Shown piece by piece: positions 42,019 through 49,774 of a stretch of 64,000 nucleotides of DNA. Position numbers and translations under genes: made by a program. This DNA is from Catellatospora sp. TT07R-123 (GTDB lineage Bacteria > Actinomycetota > Actinomycetes > Mycobacteriales > Micromonosporaceae): assembly GCF_018327705.1 (NCBI RefSeq), contig NZ_BNEM01000002.1, positions 4,216,001 to 4,280,000 of the forward strand, written 5' to 3'. The notes under the pieces are model-generated. The model saw nothing but the letters and a program-made list of their open reading frames with translations, was not told the origin of the DNA and did no database searches. Within the stretch, counting starts at the first letter, position 1; every line of letters begins with the position of its first letter.

Positions 42019-43590
42019 ATGCGTCGCCAACTCGCGGCTGCCGGTACGGTCGCACTCGTCTCGCTCAGCGGGCTCGCGCTCGTGTCCACGCCGTCGCTCG
42101 CCACGACCGGCTGCGACCGCCCCGGCGGGTACGCCGCCGGCGCCGCCGCCGATCTGCTCAAGGTCAGCGCGCTCGACCTGCGCCCGCTGGGCCTGCCGCT
42201 GCCGGCCGTCGCCGACGTGACCGTCGGGTCCGCCAGCGCGAGCATGTCGGCCACCAACGCGATCCGCAGCACCGGCACCGCCCGGTACGCCGACGCCCGG
42301 CTGCTGGGCCTCAGGCTGCCCACCGGCCCACTGGACGGCCGCGTCTACCAGCAGGCGCCGCCCTCGCACCAGGACCCGGTGCGCAACAACGCGTCCTCCG
42401 TCGACTTCGGCGTGGTCAAGGCGGGCACGGGCGACCTGCTCGCCAGCGCCAAGTGGGACGACGGCCAGGCCTGCGGCACCGCCCACGGGCCCGCGGGCGA
42501 CGCCTCGGCGGCCCTGGTCGACGCGTCCGTGCTGCCCGGCGGCCGGGGTGCGCTGGTCCGCGCCGCGCACAACGCCTCCAGCACCGCGATGACCGGCACC
42601 CTGATCCACCGGGGCCGGGCCGCCTCCGCCGCGGGCGCCGAGATCGGCCTGACCGACCTCGACCTCATCGGCGGCACGGTCAAGGTCGAGGTGCTCACCC
42701 CGCCGCGCCTGAAGGTGCTGGCCACCGGCGAGGCCGCCACCTCGGCGGTGGACTACCAGGCGCCCCTGCTGAAGATCACCGCCCCCGGGGTCGGCACCCG
42801 CACCCTGGACTCGGCGCACCGGTCGTTCGAGGTCGCCGTGCCGTTCCCGGCCACCGGCGGCCTGCTCGGCGTGCTGAACCTGCCCGCCCTGCGCCGCCGC
42901 GCCCAGCTCGAAGGCCTGCCGCTGCTGGACTCCGGCACGCTCGGCAGCCTGCTCAGCGGCCTGCCCGTCGGCAACCTCACCCCGATCGCCAACCGGCTCA
43001 CCGGCTCGGCCGGCACCGACACGCTGCTGCCCCAGCTGCCCGAACTCGGCGGCCTGCCGCAGCTCGGGGACCTGCTCGGCGCCACCCGCCTCGGCGGCCT
43101 CGGCACGCCGTGCCAGCTGGCCGTCCTGAAGATCTCGATCGGCGAGCTGGAGCAGCGGACCACCGACCGGGGCGTCACCGCGCAGGCCGCCAGCCTGCGG
43201 ATCCAGGTGCTGGCGCTCGGCGACGACCGCGGCGAGAGCGCCGCCGTGCTCGACCTCGGCGTCGGCATGCTGCGCGCCGCCGCGGCCGCCCCCCGGCGTA
43301 CCGGCGGGGGCAGCCCGCAGCCCAGCGCCACGGCCGGCAACCCCGGCGGTGGCAGCAGCGGCTCGCCGTCCGCGCACCCGAGCGGCGGCAACGGCGGCGG
43401 CAGCGGTCCGGGGCAGTCCCCGGCCGCGGACAGCAGCGACTGCGACACGCCCGGCTGCAACCTGCCGCGTACGGGTACCAACATCGCCCTGATCGCGGGC
43501 GCCGGCGTGGTGCTCTTCATCGCGGGCCGCTTCCTGCTCCTGCTCGCCCGCCGCCGCGCCACCGAAGGCCCCACCGACCTCCTCAGCTAA
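42019..43590 (+). CDS. LPxTG-anchored surface protein
   Basis: Exported wall protein, 523 residues. Signal peptide MRRQLAAAGTVALVSLSGLALVSTPSLA; a long beta-rich central domain (about 30-425); a low-complexity linker rich in Gly, Ser and Pro (about 430-475); then the sortase signal LPRTG (482-486), a hydrophobic helix and a basic tail RRR. It would be attached to peptidoglycan by a housekeeping sortase. It resembles the actinobacterial SCO1860-like anchored proteins, function unknown. ATG 42019 has GGAGGAAG 4-5 nt upstream. Behind it lie an 8-bp tandem array, element B copy 3 and palindrome D. The 253-nt region upstream (41766-42018) shows nothing clear beyond a likely promoter. Confidence 0.85.
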   Translation: MRRQLAAAGTVALVSLSGLALVSTPSLATTGCDRPGGYAAGAAADLLKVSALDLRPLGLPLPAVADVTVGSASASMSATNAIRSTGTARYADARLLGLRLPTGPLDGRVYQQAPPSHQDPVRNNASSVDFGVVKAGTGDLLASAKWDDGQACGTAHGPAGDASAALVDASVLPGGRGALVRAAHNASSTAMTGTLIHRGRAASAAGAEIGLTDLDLIGGTVKVEVLTPPRLKVLATGEAATSAVDYQAPLLKITAPGVGTRTLDSAHRSFEVAVPFPATGGLLGVLNLPALRRRAQLEGLPLLDSGTLGSLLSGLPVGNLTPIANRLTGSAGTDTLLPQLPELGGLPQLGDLLGATRLGGLGTPCQLAVLKISIGELEQRTTDRGVTAQAASLRIQVLALGDDRGESAAVLDLGVGMLRAAAAAPRRTGGGSPQPSATAGNPGGGSSGSPSAHPSGGNGGGSGPGQSPAADSSDCDTPGCNLPRTGTNIALIAGAGVVLFIAGRFLLLLARRRATEGPTDLLS

Positions 43591-43599
43591 CCCGCCCCT

Positions 43600-43652
43600 C
43601 GGCCCGTCGGCCCGTCGGCCCGTCGGCCCAGCGGCCCAGCGGCCCAGCGGCC
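43600..43652 (+). repeat. Tandem 8-bp repeat before element B copy 3
   Basis: Three units CGGCCCGT, three CGGCCCAG and a partial seventh. It begins 10 nt after the anchored-protein stop and ends 2 nt before element B, mirroring the 11-bp array beside copy 2. Confidence 0.8.
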
Positions 43653-43654
43653 AT

Positions 43655-43715
43655 GATCGCTGTTTCAGGTCAGGAACCGCGCTCCACGCACAGGTTCCGA
43701 CCCGAAACAGCGATC
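43655..43715 (+). repeat. 61-bp palindromic element B, copy 3
   Basis: GATC-bounded hairpin with left arm GATCGCTGTTTCAGGTC and right arm GACCCGAAACAGCGATC, then GGAACC/GGTTCC inside. Its length equals the other two copies (61 bp). It lies in the 300-nt gap 43591-43890, which contains this element, the 8-bp array and palindrome D but no gene. Confidence 0.85.
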
Positions 43716-43749
43716 ACCACTGCCCCGCCGACCCCGAGCCCCGCCTCGT

Positions 43750-43816
43750 CATAGACGTTGGCCTATCACATCGACTCCGGCAAGATCGAAGTCGACGTGA
43801 TAGGCCAACGTCTATG
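43750..43816. repeat. Palindrome D, 26-bp arms
   Basis: Inverted repeat with 26-nt arms (43750-43775 and 43791-43816) differing at one position, around a 15-nt loop. The outer 20 nt, CATAGACGTTGGCCTATCAC, are perfect. It lies between convergent genes and may terminate transcription from either side, or be a remnant of a miniature mobile element. Confidence 0.8.
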
Positions 43817-43890
43817 GAAAACCAGAGGCTGCGGCAGCAGCCGAACAGCAGCGAGGGTCAGCCGCAGGGGTGGGTGGGTGGGTCGGGCGG

Positions 43891-44598
43891 TCAGAGGTCG
43901 ACGTGTAGGGCCGCTGCTGCGGGGCCGAGGTCGAATGTCGCCTCGGTGGTCGCCCGGACCGCCGGCACCCGCGCGACCAGTTCCTCGCCCTCGGCGAGCA
44001 GCCGGTCGAACTCCGCCAGCAGCGTCGCGCCGATCTCCGCCGCCGCGGCCGCGCGCACCCGCAGCGACCTGTCCGCACCCCCGGCGTCACCCCCGGCCAT
44101 GATCCGCAGCGTCGCCGCGCCGGGCGCGATCCCGGTGACCAGGGTGACCGCCTGGGCGCTGCCCGCGACCCGGCCCAGCACCCGCGCGGCCCGCAGCCGG
44201 GCGTCCAGCAGCCAGTGGGCAAGCTCGGTGAGCCGGTCGGCGTCGGCGAGCGCCTGCTCGCTCCAGCCCCGCATGCGCGCCCGCGCCGCCCCGGCCCGTA
44301 CGGCGAAAGCCTCCGCCGCCGGGCCGCGCCAGCCGTAGTCGGCCGGCTGGGCCACCGGCAGGGCGGCGGCCACCTCGTCGGTGTGGCGGGCGGCCCGGCG
44401 CAGCACTTCTGCCTGTTCCAGCCAGGGGCCGGGGCTCCACGCCGCCAGGCCGCCGACGAGGTCGCCGGGCAGGGCGCCGGTGCGGCGCAGCAGCGGCCAG
44501 ATGTCGTGGTCGGCCGGTGCGCCGCAGCGGGCGAGCAGGTCGTCGACCTGGCCGAGCAGACCGGCGGTGTGCGTGTGCAGGCGGGTGAGGGCGTCCAT
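43891..44598 (-). CDS. Unknown protein, third gene of YbaB cassette
   Basis: 235 residues, helical, rich in alanine, no signal peptide or membrane helix. N-terminal part MDALTRLHTHTAGLLGQVDDLL is amphipathic; the central part DYGWRGPAAEAFAVRAGAARARMRGWSEQALADADRLTELAHWLL resembles WXG100/ESX helical hairpins (a W-x-G at YGWRGPAAEAF). ATG 44598 shares a base with the stop of the preceding gene (TGATG). Together with the two upstream genes it forms a tightly coupled cassette. It could be a type VII secretion substrate or chaperone-like protein; that is inference from the W-x-G pattern. Confidence 0.65.
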   Translation of the reverse strand: MDALTRLHTHTAGLLGQVDDLLARCGAPADHDIWPLLRRTGALPGDLVGGLAAWSPGPWLEQAEVLRRAARHTDEVAAALPVAQPADYGWRGPAAEAFAVRAGAARARMRGWSEQALADADRLTELAHWLLDARLRAARVLGRVAGSAQAVTLVTGIAPGAATLRIMAGGDAGGADRSLRVRAAAAAEIGATLLAEFDRLLAEGEELVARVPAVRATTEATFDLGPAAAALHVDL

Positions 44599-44942
44599 CA
44601 CGCCACCGGCCCGGCGGGTTCTTCGGCGGCGCGGTATCCCGCGGCGGCGGCGCGGACCGCGGCGGCGAGTTCGACGAGATCGCGTTCGCTGTGGTGGGCC
44701 GCGTCCCGCCGGGTGTTCCAGGCGGTGTCGAGCTGGGACTGGGCCGTGTTCGCGAGCCGTCCGAGCCGTCCGGGCAGGTCGGCGGGGTTGGGCGACGGCA
44801 CCGCGCGGTCGGCGTCGGGTGCGGCCTGCGGCCACATCGCGTCGAGCCAGGCCGTGCCGGGGCGGGCCCGGTTCAGTTCGGCGCGCACCTGTGCCAGCTC
44901 CTGCGCGGCGGAGTCCAGCCGCGCGGCGAGGCGGTCGATCAC
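44598..44942 (-). CDS. Unknown helical protein, second gene of YbaB cassette
   Basis: 114 residues, predicted as two or three long helices (IDRLAARLDSAAQELAQVRAELNRA and LGRLANTAQSQLDTAWNTRRDAAHHSERDLVELAAAVRAAAAGYRAAE). The size and helical pattern recall WXG100-superfamily proteins, but no clear W-x-G is present in the usual turn. Its ATG overlaps the YbaB-like gene's stop (ATGA) and its own stop overlaps the next start (TGATG), so the three proteins are made together. Function unknown. Confidence 0.65.
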   Translation of the reverse strand: MIDRLAARLDSAAQELAQVRAELNRARPGTAWLDAMWPQAAPDADRAVPSPNPADLPGRLGRLANTAQSQLDTAWNTRRDAAHHSERDLVELAAAVRAAAAGYRAAEEPAGPVA

Positions 44943-45268
44943 CGGGCACCTCCCAGGTCGGCGTAGCCGCCGAACGTCTCGTCGTACACCTTGCGCCTGG
45001 CCCAGCCCGCGGCCTCCGTGGCGGCCGTGATCGCCTGCTGGATGGCGCGGGACAGCTCGATGCTGGTGCGGCCCTCGATCGACCCGGTCACGACCACGCG
45101 GCGGACCGCGCCGTCGGCGTCGGCGACGACCTCGACCAGGTCGTCCGGCGAGCGTACGGTCACCTCGACCCGGGCCAGGGCCCGGGTCAGCGCCTCCTGC
45201 CGCTCCTCGATCCGCCGGTATGACGCGATCGCCTCCTCGATCCAGGCGTCGTCGATCTCCCGGGGCAT
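44939..45268 (-). CDS. YbaB/EbfC-family DNA-binding protein
   Basis: 109 residues. The YbaB/EbfC core is seen as AIASYRRIEERQEALTRALARVEVTVRSPDDLVEVVADADGAVRRVVVTGSIEGRTSIELSRAIQQAI, i.e. a helix, three strands and a long helix. Such proteins dimerise and bind DNA as nucleoid-associated factors; in actinobacteria divergent members often accompany WXG100-like genes. ATG 45268 has GAGGAGCG upstream. It heads the three-gene cassette 45268-43891. It is not the recR-linked ybaB, whose neighbours dnaX and recR are missing here. Confidence 0.8.
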   Translation of the reverse strand: MPREIDDAWIEEAIASYRRIEERQEALTRALARVEVTVRSPDDLVEVVADADGAVRRVVVTGSIEGRTSIELSRAIQQAITAATEAAGWARRKVYDETFGGYADLGGAR

Positions 45269-45403
45269 GGGTCGCTCCTCAGTGGACTGCGCGGTGCGCG
45301 CCAGCGGCCACGGCAGTGCCCGTCGACGCGGCGACAATGCGCTCACCGTACCGGCTCCACGATCGGCACGGCAGCCCCTGTGGACAATCCACTGTGGACT
45401 GAG

Positions 45404-46603
45404 TCAGCCCTGCCACAGCTGGAGCATCATCGCCTCGACCGCGATGCGCGGCTTGACGTTGGCGTCGATCGCCGTACGGCAGGAGAGCACCGCCTCCAGG
45501 CGGCGCAGCGTGCTCTCGGCCGTCCAGCGCTGCGCGGCCGCCTCGGCCAGCGGCGCGGTGTCGGCGTGCACCGGGGTCACCGGGCCGCCCCAGCGGGCGT
45601 TGAGCACGTCGCGGTAGAACCCGGCGAGGTCGAGCAGCGCCCGGTCGAGGGCGTCGCGCTGCGCCCGGGTGGCTCGCGACTTCTGCCGCTTCTCCAGGTC
45701 TTTGAGCTGTCCGGCGATGCCGCGCGCGGCTCCGGCCGCGCCCTTGCCGGTGCCGCCGGCGCCCAGCGCGGTCTCCAGCGCGGCCCGTTCGGCCGCGTCG
45801 GCCTCGGCGACCGCCGCCGCTGCCTCCGCCTCGGCGGCCGCGATCAGCCCACCGGCCGCGTCGAAACAGGCGCCGATGCCGGTGAGCTGGCGCGGCACGG
45901 CGAGCACCGCCGCGCGCCGGTCGCGCGCCTGCGCGTCACCGGCCAGGCGCCGGGCCCGGCCCACGTGCCCCTGGGCGGCGGCCGCGACCCAGGCCGCGGT
46001 GGCCGGGTCGACGCCGTCGCGCTCGACCAGCAGCGTGCTGACCGCCTCGGCGGCGGGCTGGCGCAGTGGCACCACCCGGCAGCGCGAGCGGATGGTCACC
46101 GAGATGTCGTCCGGGTGGTCCGACGGGGCGCAGAGCAGGAAGATCGTCCGCTCCGGCGGCTCCTCGACCGCCTTGAGCAGCGCGTTGCCGGCCGCCTCGG
46201 TGAGCCGGTCGGCGTCCTCGATCAGCAGCACCTGCCAGCGGCCGTTGGCCGGGGTGGTGGCCGAGCGCAGCACCAGGTCGCGCATCTGCGCCACCGGGAT
46301 GCTCAGCCCGTCCGGAACGACGAGCCGCACGTCCGGATGCGTCCCCGCCAGGGCGGTGTGGCAACCGCTGCACACGCCGCAGCCCGGCCCCCGGTCGGGG
46401 TCGGTGCACTGGAGGGCGGCGGCGAAGGCGCGGGCGGCCACCGAGCGGCCGGAGCCGGGTGGGCCGGTGAACAGCCAGGCGTGGGTCATCGCCCCGGCTC
46501 CGACGGCCTCGCCGCGCAGGACGGCGGCCGCGGCCCGGGCCGCGGCGCGCAGGGTGCCCACGGCGTCGGGCTGGCCGACGAGCTGGGCGAAGACGTCGTT
46601 CAT
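45404..46603 (-). CDS. holB: DNA polymerase III delta-prime subunit
   Basis: Clamp-loader subunit, 399 residues. The N-terminal RecA-like domain has a degenerate P-loop GPPGSGRS (lysine replaced by arginine, usual for delta-prime, which need not hydrolyse ATP), a zinc module of four cysteines in CTDPDRGPGCGVCSGC (about 70-85), and a sensor-like segment LLIEDADRLTEAAGNALLKAVEEPPERTIFLL, then SRCRVVPLR. The ATG overlaps the stop of the fused MFS-tmk gene (ATGA), so kinase and polymerase subunit are cotranslated. The charged alanine-rich insertion in the C-terminal half is family-typical in actinobacteria. Confidence 0.93.
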   Translation of the reverse strand: MNDVFAQLVGQPDAVGTLRAAARAAAAVLRGEAVGAGAMTHAWLFTGPPGSGRSVAARAFAAALQCTDPDRGPGCGVCSGCHTALAGTHPDVRLVVPDGLSIPVAQMRDLVLRSATTPANGRWQVLLIEDADRLTEAAGNALLKAVEEPPERTIFLLCAPSDHPDDISVTIRSRCRVVPLRQPAAEAVSTLLVERDGVDPATAAWVAAAAQGHVGRARRLAGDAQARDRRAAVLAVPRQLTGIGACFDAAGGLIAAAEAEAAAAVAEADAAERAALETALGAGGTGKGAAGAARGIAGQLKDLEKRQKSRATRAQRDALDRALLDLAGFYRDVLNARWGGPVTPVHADTAPLAEAAAQRWTAESTLRRLEAVLSCRTAIDANVKPRIAVEAMMLQLWQG

Positions 46604-48855
46604 GCCCGGCTGGTCCGTAACTCGGCCGAGGACTCACCCGGCGTACGGGGTTCGGCCAGGCCCGGGTGGCGGTCCGCCCTGGCGGGTCCGGCGGGGCCGG
46701 TGTCGCGCGGGGCCGCGGGCAGCAGCGCCGCCAGCCGTGCGGCGATCGCCTCGGCGAGGTCGTCCTCGGCGCGGGTGGCGTCGAGCACCAGGTAGCGCTC
46801 GGGGTCCTTGGCGGCCAGGTCGAGGAAGCCGTACCGGACGCGTTCGTGGAAGGCGAGTGACTCGCTCTCCAGCCGGTCGGCGGTGCCGCGGCGGTCGACC
46901 CGGGCCAGGCCGACCCGGGGGTCGACGTCGAGCAGCACCACCAGGTCGGGCTTGAGCCCGCCGGTGGCCCACGCCGACAGCCAGGAGATCTCGTCGACCG
47001 GCAGGGTCCGGCCCGCGCCCTGGTATGCCAGCGAGCTGTCGACGTACCGGTCGGAGACGACGACCGCGCCCCGGGCCAGCGCCGGGCGGACCACCGTGGT
47101 GACGTGGTGGGCCCGGTCGGCGGCGTACAGCAGCGCCTCGGCGCGCGGGGCCAGCGCGGCGGCGTCGCCGGGCGCGGACGGGGCGGTGTGGGTCTCCAGC
47201 ACCATCTTGCGGATGCGGGCGCCGATCTCGGTGGCGCCCGGCTCGCGGGTGACCACCACGTCGCGGCCGTCGCTCTCCAGCCGCTGCGCGAGCAGCGCGA
47301 TCTGGGTGGACTTGCCAGCGCCCTCGCCGCCCTCGAACACCACGAAGACGCCCTGGCGGGGGGTGGCCTCGGCGGGGCTGAGCGGGCGGCCGCGCACGGA
47401 GCTGATCAGGTCGGCGAAGAGCGGGACGCCGGGCTTGTCGTCCATCTGACGCAGGGCCCAGAAGCCGGCCAGCACGCCGAGCACGCCCGCCACGCCCAGC
47501 AGGACGCGGGTGGAGGAGATCGGGACGCCGGTGCCGCCGACGTCGTGCGAGCCGCCGACGCCGACGAGCACGCCCGACAGCGCGATCGCGAGCATCAGCA
47601 CCACCCGGGTGCCGATCTGCACGGTCGCGAAGACCCGGCCGCGCACCTCGTCGCCGACCTCGCCGCCCAGCAGCGTGGTCCCGGACAGGAACGCCATGCC
47701 CGCGCCCGAGCCGACCAGCAGCGCGAAGACGACCGCCAGCGACAGGTGCGGGGCCAGCGACAGCAGCGCCACGGACGCGCCCGCGAGCATGATGCTCAGG
47801 CAGAACCAGCGCTTGCGCGACAGCGCGCCGATCAGGCGGGGGCCCAGGGCGATGCCGAGCCCGAGCCCGATGAAGATCACCGCGAACAGGATGGCGAAGG
47901 TGGAGTCGCCGCCGCCCAGCGACTTGGCGAAGAACTGCGCCGTGCCGATGACCACACCGCCGGCGGAGAACGCGCCCAGGATGCCGAAGACCAGGCCGCG
48001 CACCATCGGCGTCTTGCCGATGAAGCGCCAGCCGTCCACGAACTGGCGCAACATGCTCTCGCTGCGCTGCCGCTGGCCGTTGTGGCCGGAGATCTCGCGG
48101 ATGCCGAACAGCACGACCAGGGCCGTGGCCAGGCGCGACAGCGAGTTGAAGTACAGCGCGAGGCTGGACGGGTCGGCCCAGCCGGGCACGTGGGTGCCGG
48201 TCTTCTCCAGCCACGCGTAGAACTGGTTCAGCACGGCGAGCACGGCGGCGGCGAGCACGGGCGTGATGCCGTACGTCGAGATCAGCGTGAGCTGGTTGGC
48301 CGCCTCCAGCCGGGCGCGCGGGATCAGGTTGGGGACCGCGGCCTCCTTGGCCGGGATCCAGATCAGCGTGATCGCCTCGATGATGAACGTGGCGACCGCC
48401 GCCCAGCCGACCGTGATCTTCGCGTCGCTGGAGTACAGCGCGACCGTCGGGATCGTGGCGAACAGCACGAACCGCAGCAGGTCGCAGATGACCATGGTGT
48501 AGCGCCGGTCGAACCGGTCCGCCATCACCCCGGCCAGCGGACCGAGCAGCAGCGCGGGCAGCAGCCGGATCGCGATCACGCCGCCGAACGCGAAGCCCTT
48601 GGCCGCGTCGCCGCTGACCTGGGCCGAGGCGAACGTCGCGGTGGCCAGCAGACCCAGCCAGTCGCCGAGCGAGGCGGCGCTGAGCACCAGCCACAGCCGC
48701 CGGAACGGTCGGATCCGCAGGATGGCGCGCAGTTCTGCGCCGCCGGTGAGATCGGCCTGGGCGACGGGGGCCGGGATCGGCTCACCGTCGGGTGCCTGCG
48801 CTGGCGTGCTGATGGCCGTACCCTCCCGCGTCGCTGCCCAGATCATGATCATCAT
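46600..48855 (-). CDS. tmk: MFS transporter fused to thymidylate kinase
   Basis: Single 751-residue protein. Residues about 45-470 are an MFS transporter with 12 helices (RIRPFRRLWLVLSAASLGDWLGLLATATF; motif A ADRFDRRYTM). Residues about 500-720 are a complete dTMP kinase: P-loop FEGGEGAGKST (about 507-517), the DR motif SDRYVDSSLAYQGAGR, and LDVDPRVGLAR with the lid region. The kinase makes dTDP from dTMP for DNA synthesis. This fusion is, as I recall, known from streptomycetes and Micromonosporaceae. ATG 48855 follows AGGAAAG; a GGGAGGG further inside lacks a usable start. Coupled to holB by ATGA. What the transporter carries is unknown. Confidence 0.92.
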   Translation of the reverse strand: MMIMIWAATREGTAISTPAQAPDGEPIPAPVAQADLTGGAELRAILRIRPFRRLWLVLSAASLGDWLGLLATATFASAQVSGDAAKGFAFGGVIAIRLLPALLLGPLAGVMADRFDRRYTMVICDLLRFVLFATIPTVALYSSDAKITVGWAAVATFIIEAITLIWIPAKEAAVPNLIPRARLEAANQLTLISTYGITPVLAAAVLAVLNQFYAWLEKTGTHVPGWADPSSLALYFNSLSRLATALVVLFGIREISGHNGQRQRSESMLRQFVDGWRFIGKTPMVRGLVFGILGAFSAGGVVIGTAQFFAKSLGGGDSTFAILFAVIFIGLGLGIALGPRLIGALSRKRWFCLSIMLAGASVALLSLAPHLSLAVVFALLVGSGAGMAFLSGTTLLGGEVGDEVRGRVFATVQIGTRVVLMLAIALSGVLVGVGGSHDVGGTGVPISSTRVLLGVAGVLGVLAGFWALRQMDDKPGVPLFADLISSVRGRPLSPAEATPRQGVFVVFEGGEGAGKSTQIALLAQRLESDGRDVVVTREPGATEIGARIRKMVLETHTAPSAPGDAAALAPRAEALLYAADRAHHVTTVVRPALARGAVVVSDRYVDSSLAYQGAGRTLPVDEISWLSAWATGGLKPDLVVLLDVDPRVGLARVDRRGTADRLESESLAFHERVRYGFLDLAAKDPERYLVLDATRAEDDLAEAIAARLAALLPAAPRDTGPAGPARADRHPGLAEPRTPGESSAELRTSRA

Positions 48856-48967
48856 CCGGGCTTTCCTGCGGCTTCACTCTAGCCCTGCCCCGGCGGAGCC
48901 CGACCCGGATCCAACCCTGAAGACTTGCCACAAAAACGCGGGAGTGGTACGCGGCGTCGGCGGCTTC

Positions 48968-49022
48968 CGGCCGCTCGGTGTCATCCGGAGCGCAGCCGGA
49001 GGATGACGCCGATGAAGGCCGC
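48968..49022 (-). repeat. 55-bp palindromic element A, copy 3 (probable terminator)
   Basis: Begins 22 nt after the TetR gene stop on the minus strand. Inner arms CGGTGTCATCC and GGATGACGCCG (one change from the other copies), outer arms CGGCC and GGCCG. Same orientation relative to the upstream gene as copies 1 and 2. Confidence 0.8.
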
Positions 49023-49043
49023 AGAGCCGACGCCGCGGACGGG

Positions 49044-49673
49044 TCAGGCGAGGGCGAACGTCTGGAGGTAGCCGCGAACCAGGCGCTTGGACTCGGCCAG
49101 CACGGCGGCGTCCCCGTCCGGGTGGCGGCGGAACGCCAGCTTGATCAGCGCGTCGGCGGCTTCGACCGAGATGGTCAGCGCGAACCGCAGCTCCGGGCCG
49201 TCCGGCGCGTTGTGGAAACGGATCAGCAGGTCGGCGAGGTGATCGGCGATGACCGCGTTGTTGTCGCGCTCCGGGTCGATCAGGTGCACGTCGACGACGT
49301 CGCCGAAGTGCAGCGTACGGAAGCCGGGCACGCTGCGGTGCAGCTCGATGTACTCCTCGATCGCCCCGTCGACGCCGTCCCACCAGTGGGCGAGCTCACC
49401 GGCGGGGATCCGCTCGGCCAGCCGCTCCATGTACGCCTCGACGTTGCGCAGCGTCAGCGCCTGCACGATGGCCCGCTTGTCCGGGAAGAACTGGTAGACA
49501 GAGCCGATCGCGACGCCGGCCCGCTCGGCGAGCAGCGTCGTGCTGAGGCCGTCGTAGCCGACCTCGTCGATCAACTCAGCGCACGCGTCGAGCATGCGCT
49601 GTACCCGCGCGACACTGCGGCCCTGCACCGGCACCCGCCGCAGCGGGCCGGTACTGACTGCTGGTGTGGACAC
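49044..49673 (-). CDS. TetR family regulator
   Basis: 209 residues. The N-terminal helix-turn-helix spans about 15-65 (RVQRMLDACAELIDEVGYDGLSTTLLAERAGVAIGSVYQFFPDKRAIVQAL, with the classical GVxxGSVYxxFxxK). The C-terminal ligand domain is helical. GTG 49673 has GAGGAG upstream. It lies between topA and tmk with element A behind it. Target and ligand unknown; no pump gene is adjacent in the same direction, although it precedes the MFS-tmk gene. Confidence 0.88.
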   Translation of the reverse strand: MSTPAVSTGPLRRVPVQGRSVARVQRMLDACAELIDEVGYDGLSTTLLAERAGVAIGSVYQFFPDKRAIVQALTLRNVEAYMERLAERIPAGELAHWWDGVDGAIEEYIELHRSVPGFRTLHFGDVVDVHLIDPERDNNAVIADHLADLLIRFHNAPDGPELRFALTISVEAADALIKLAFRRHPDGDAAVLAESKRLVRGYLQTFALA

Positions 49674-49774
49674 TTATCCGCTCCTCACCGCGGCGTGCGA
49701 TCCGGGACCCGGACGCGACGCTCGCATCGACACCCTACCCAGGGTCAACGACCCTGGGCAGGGTCGGTAAGCGG

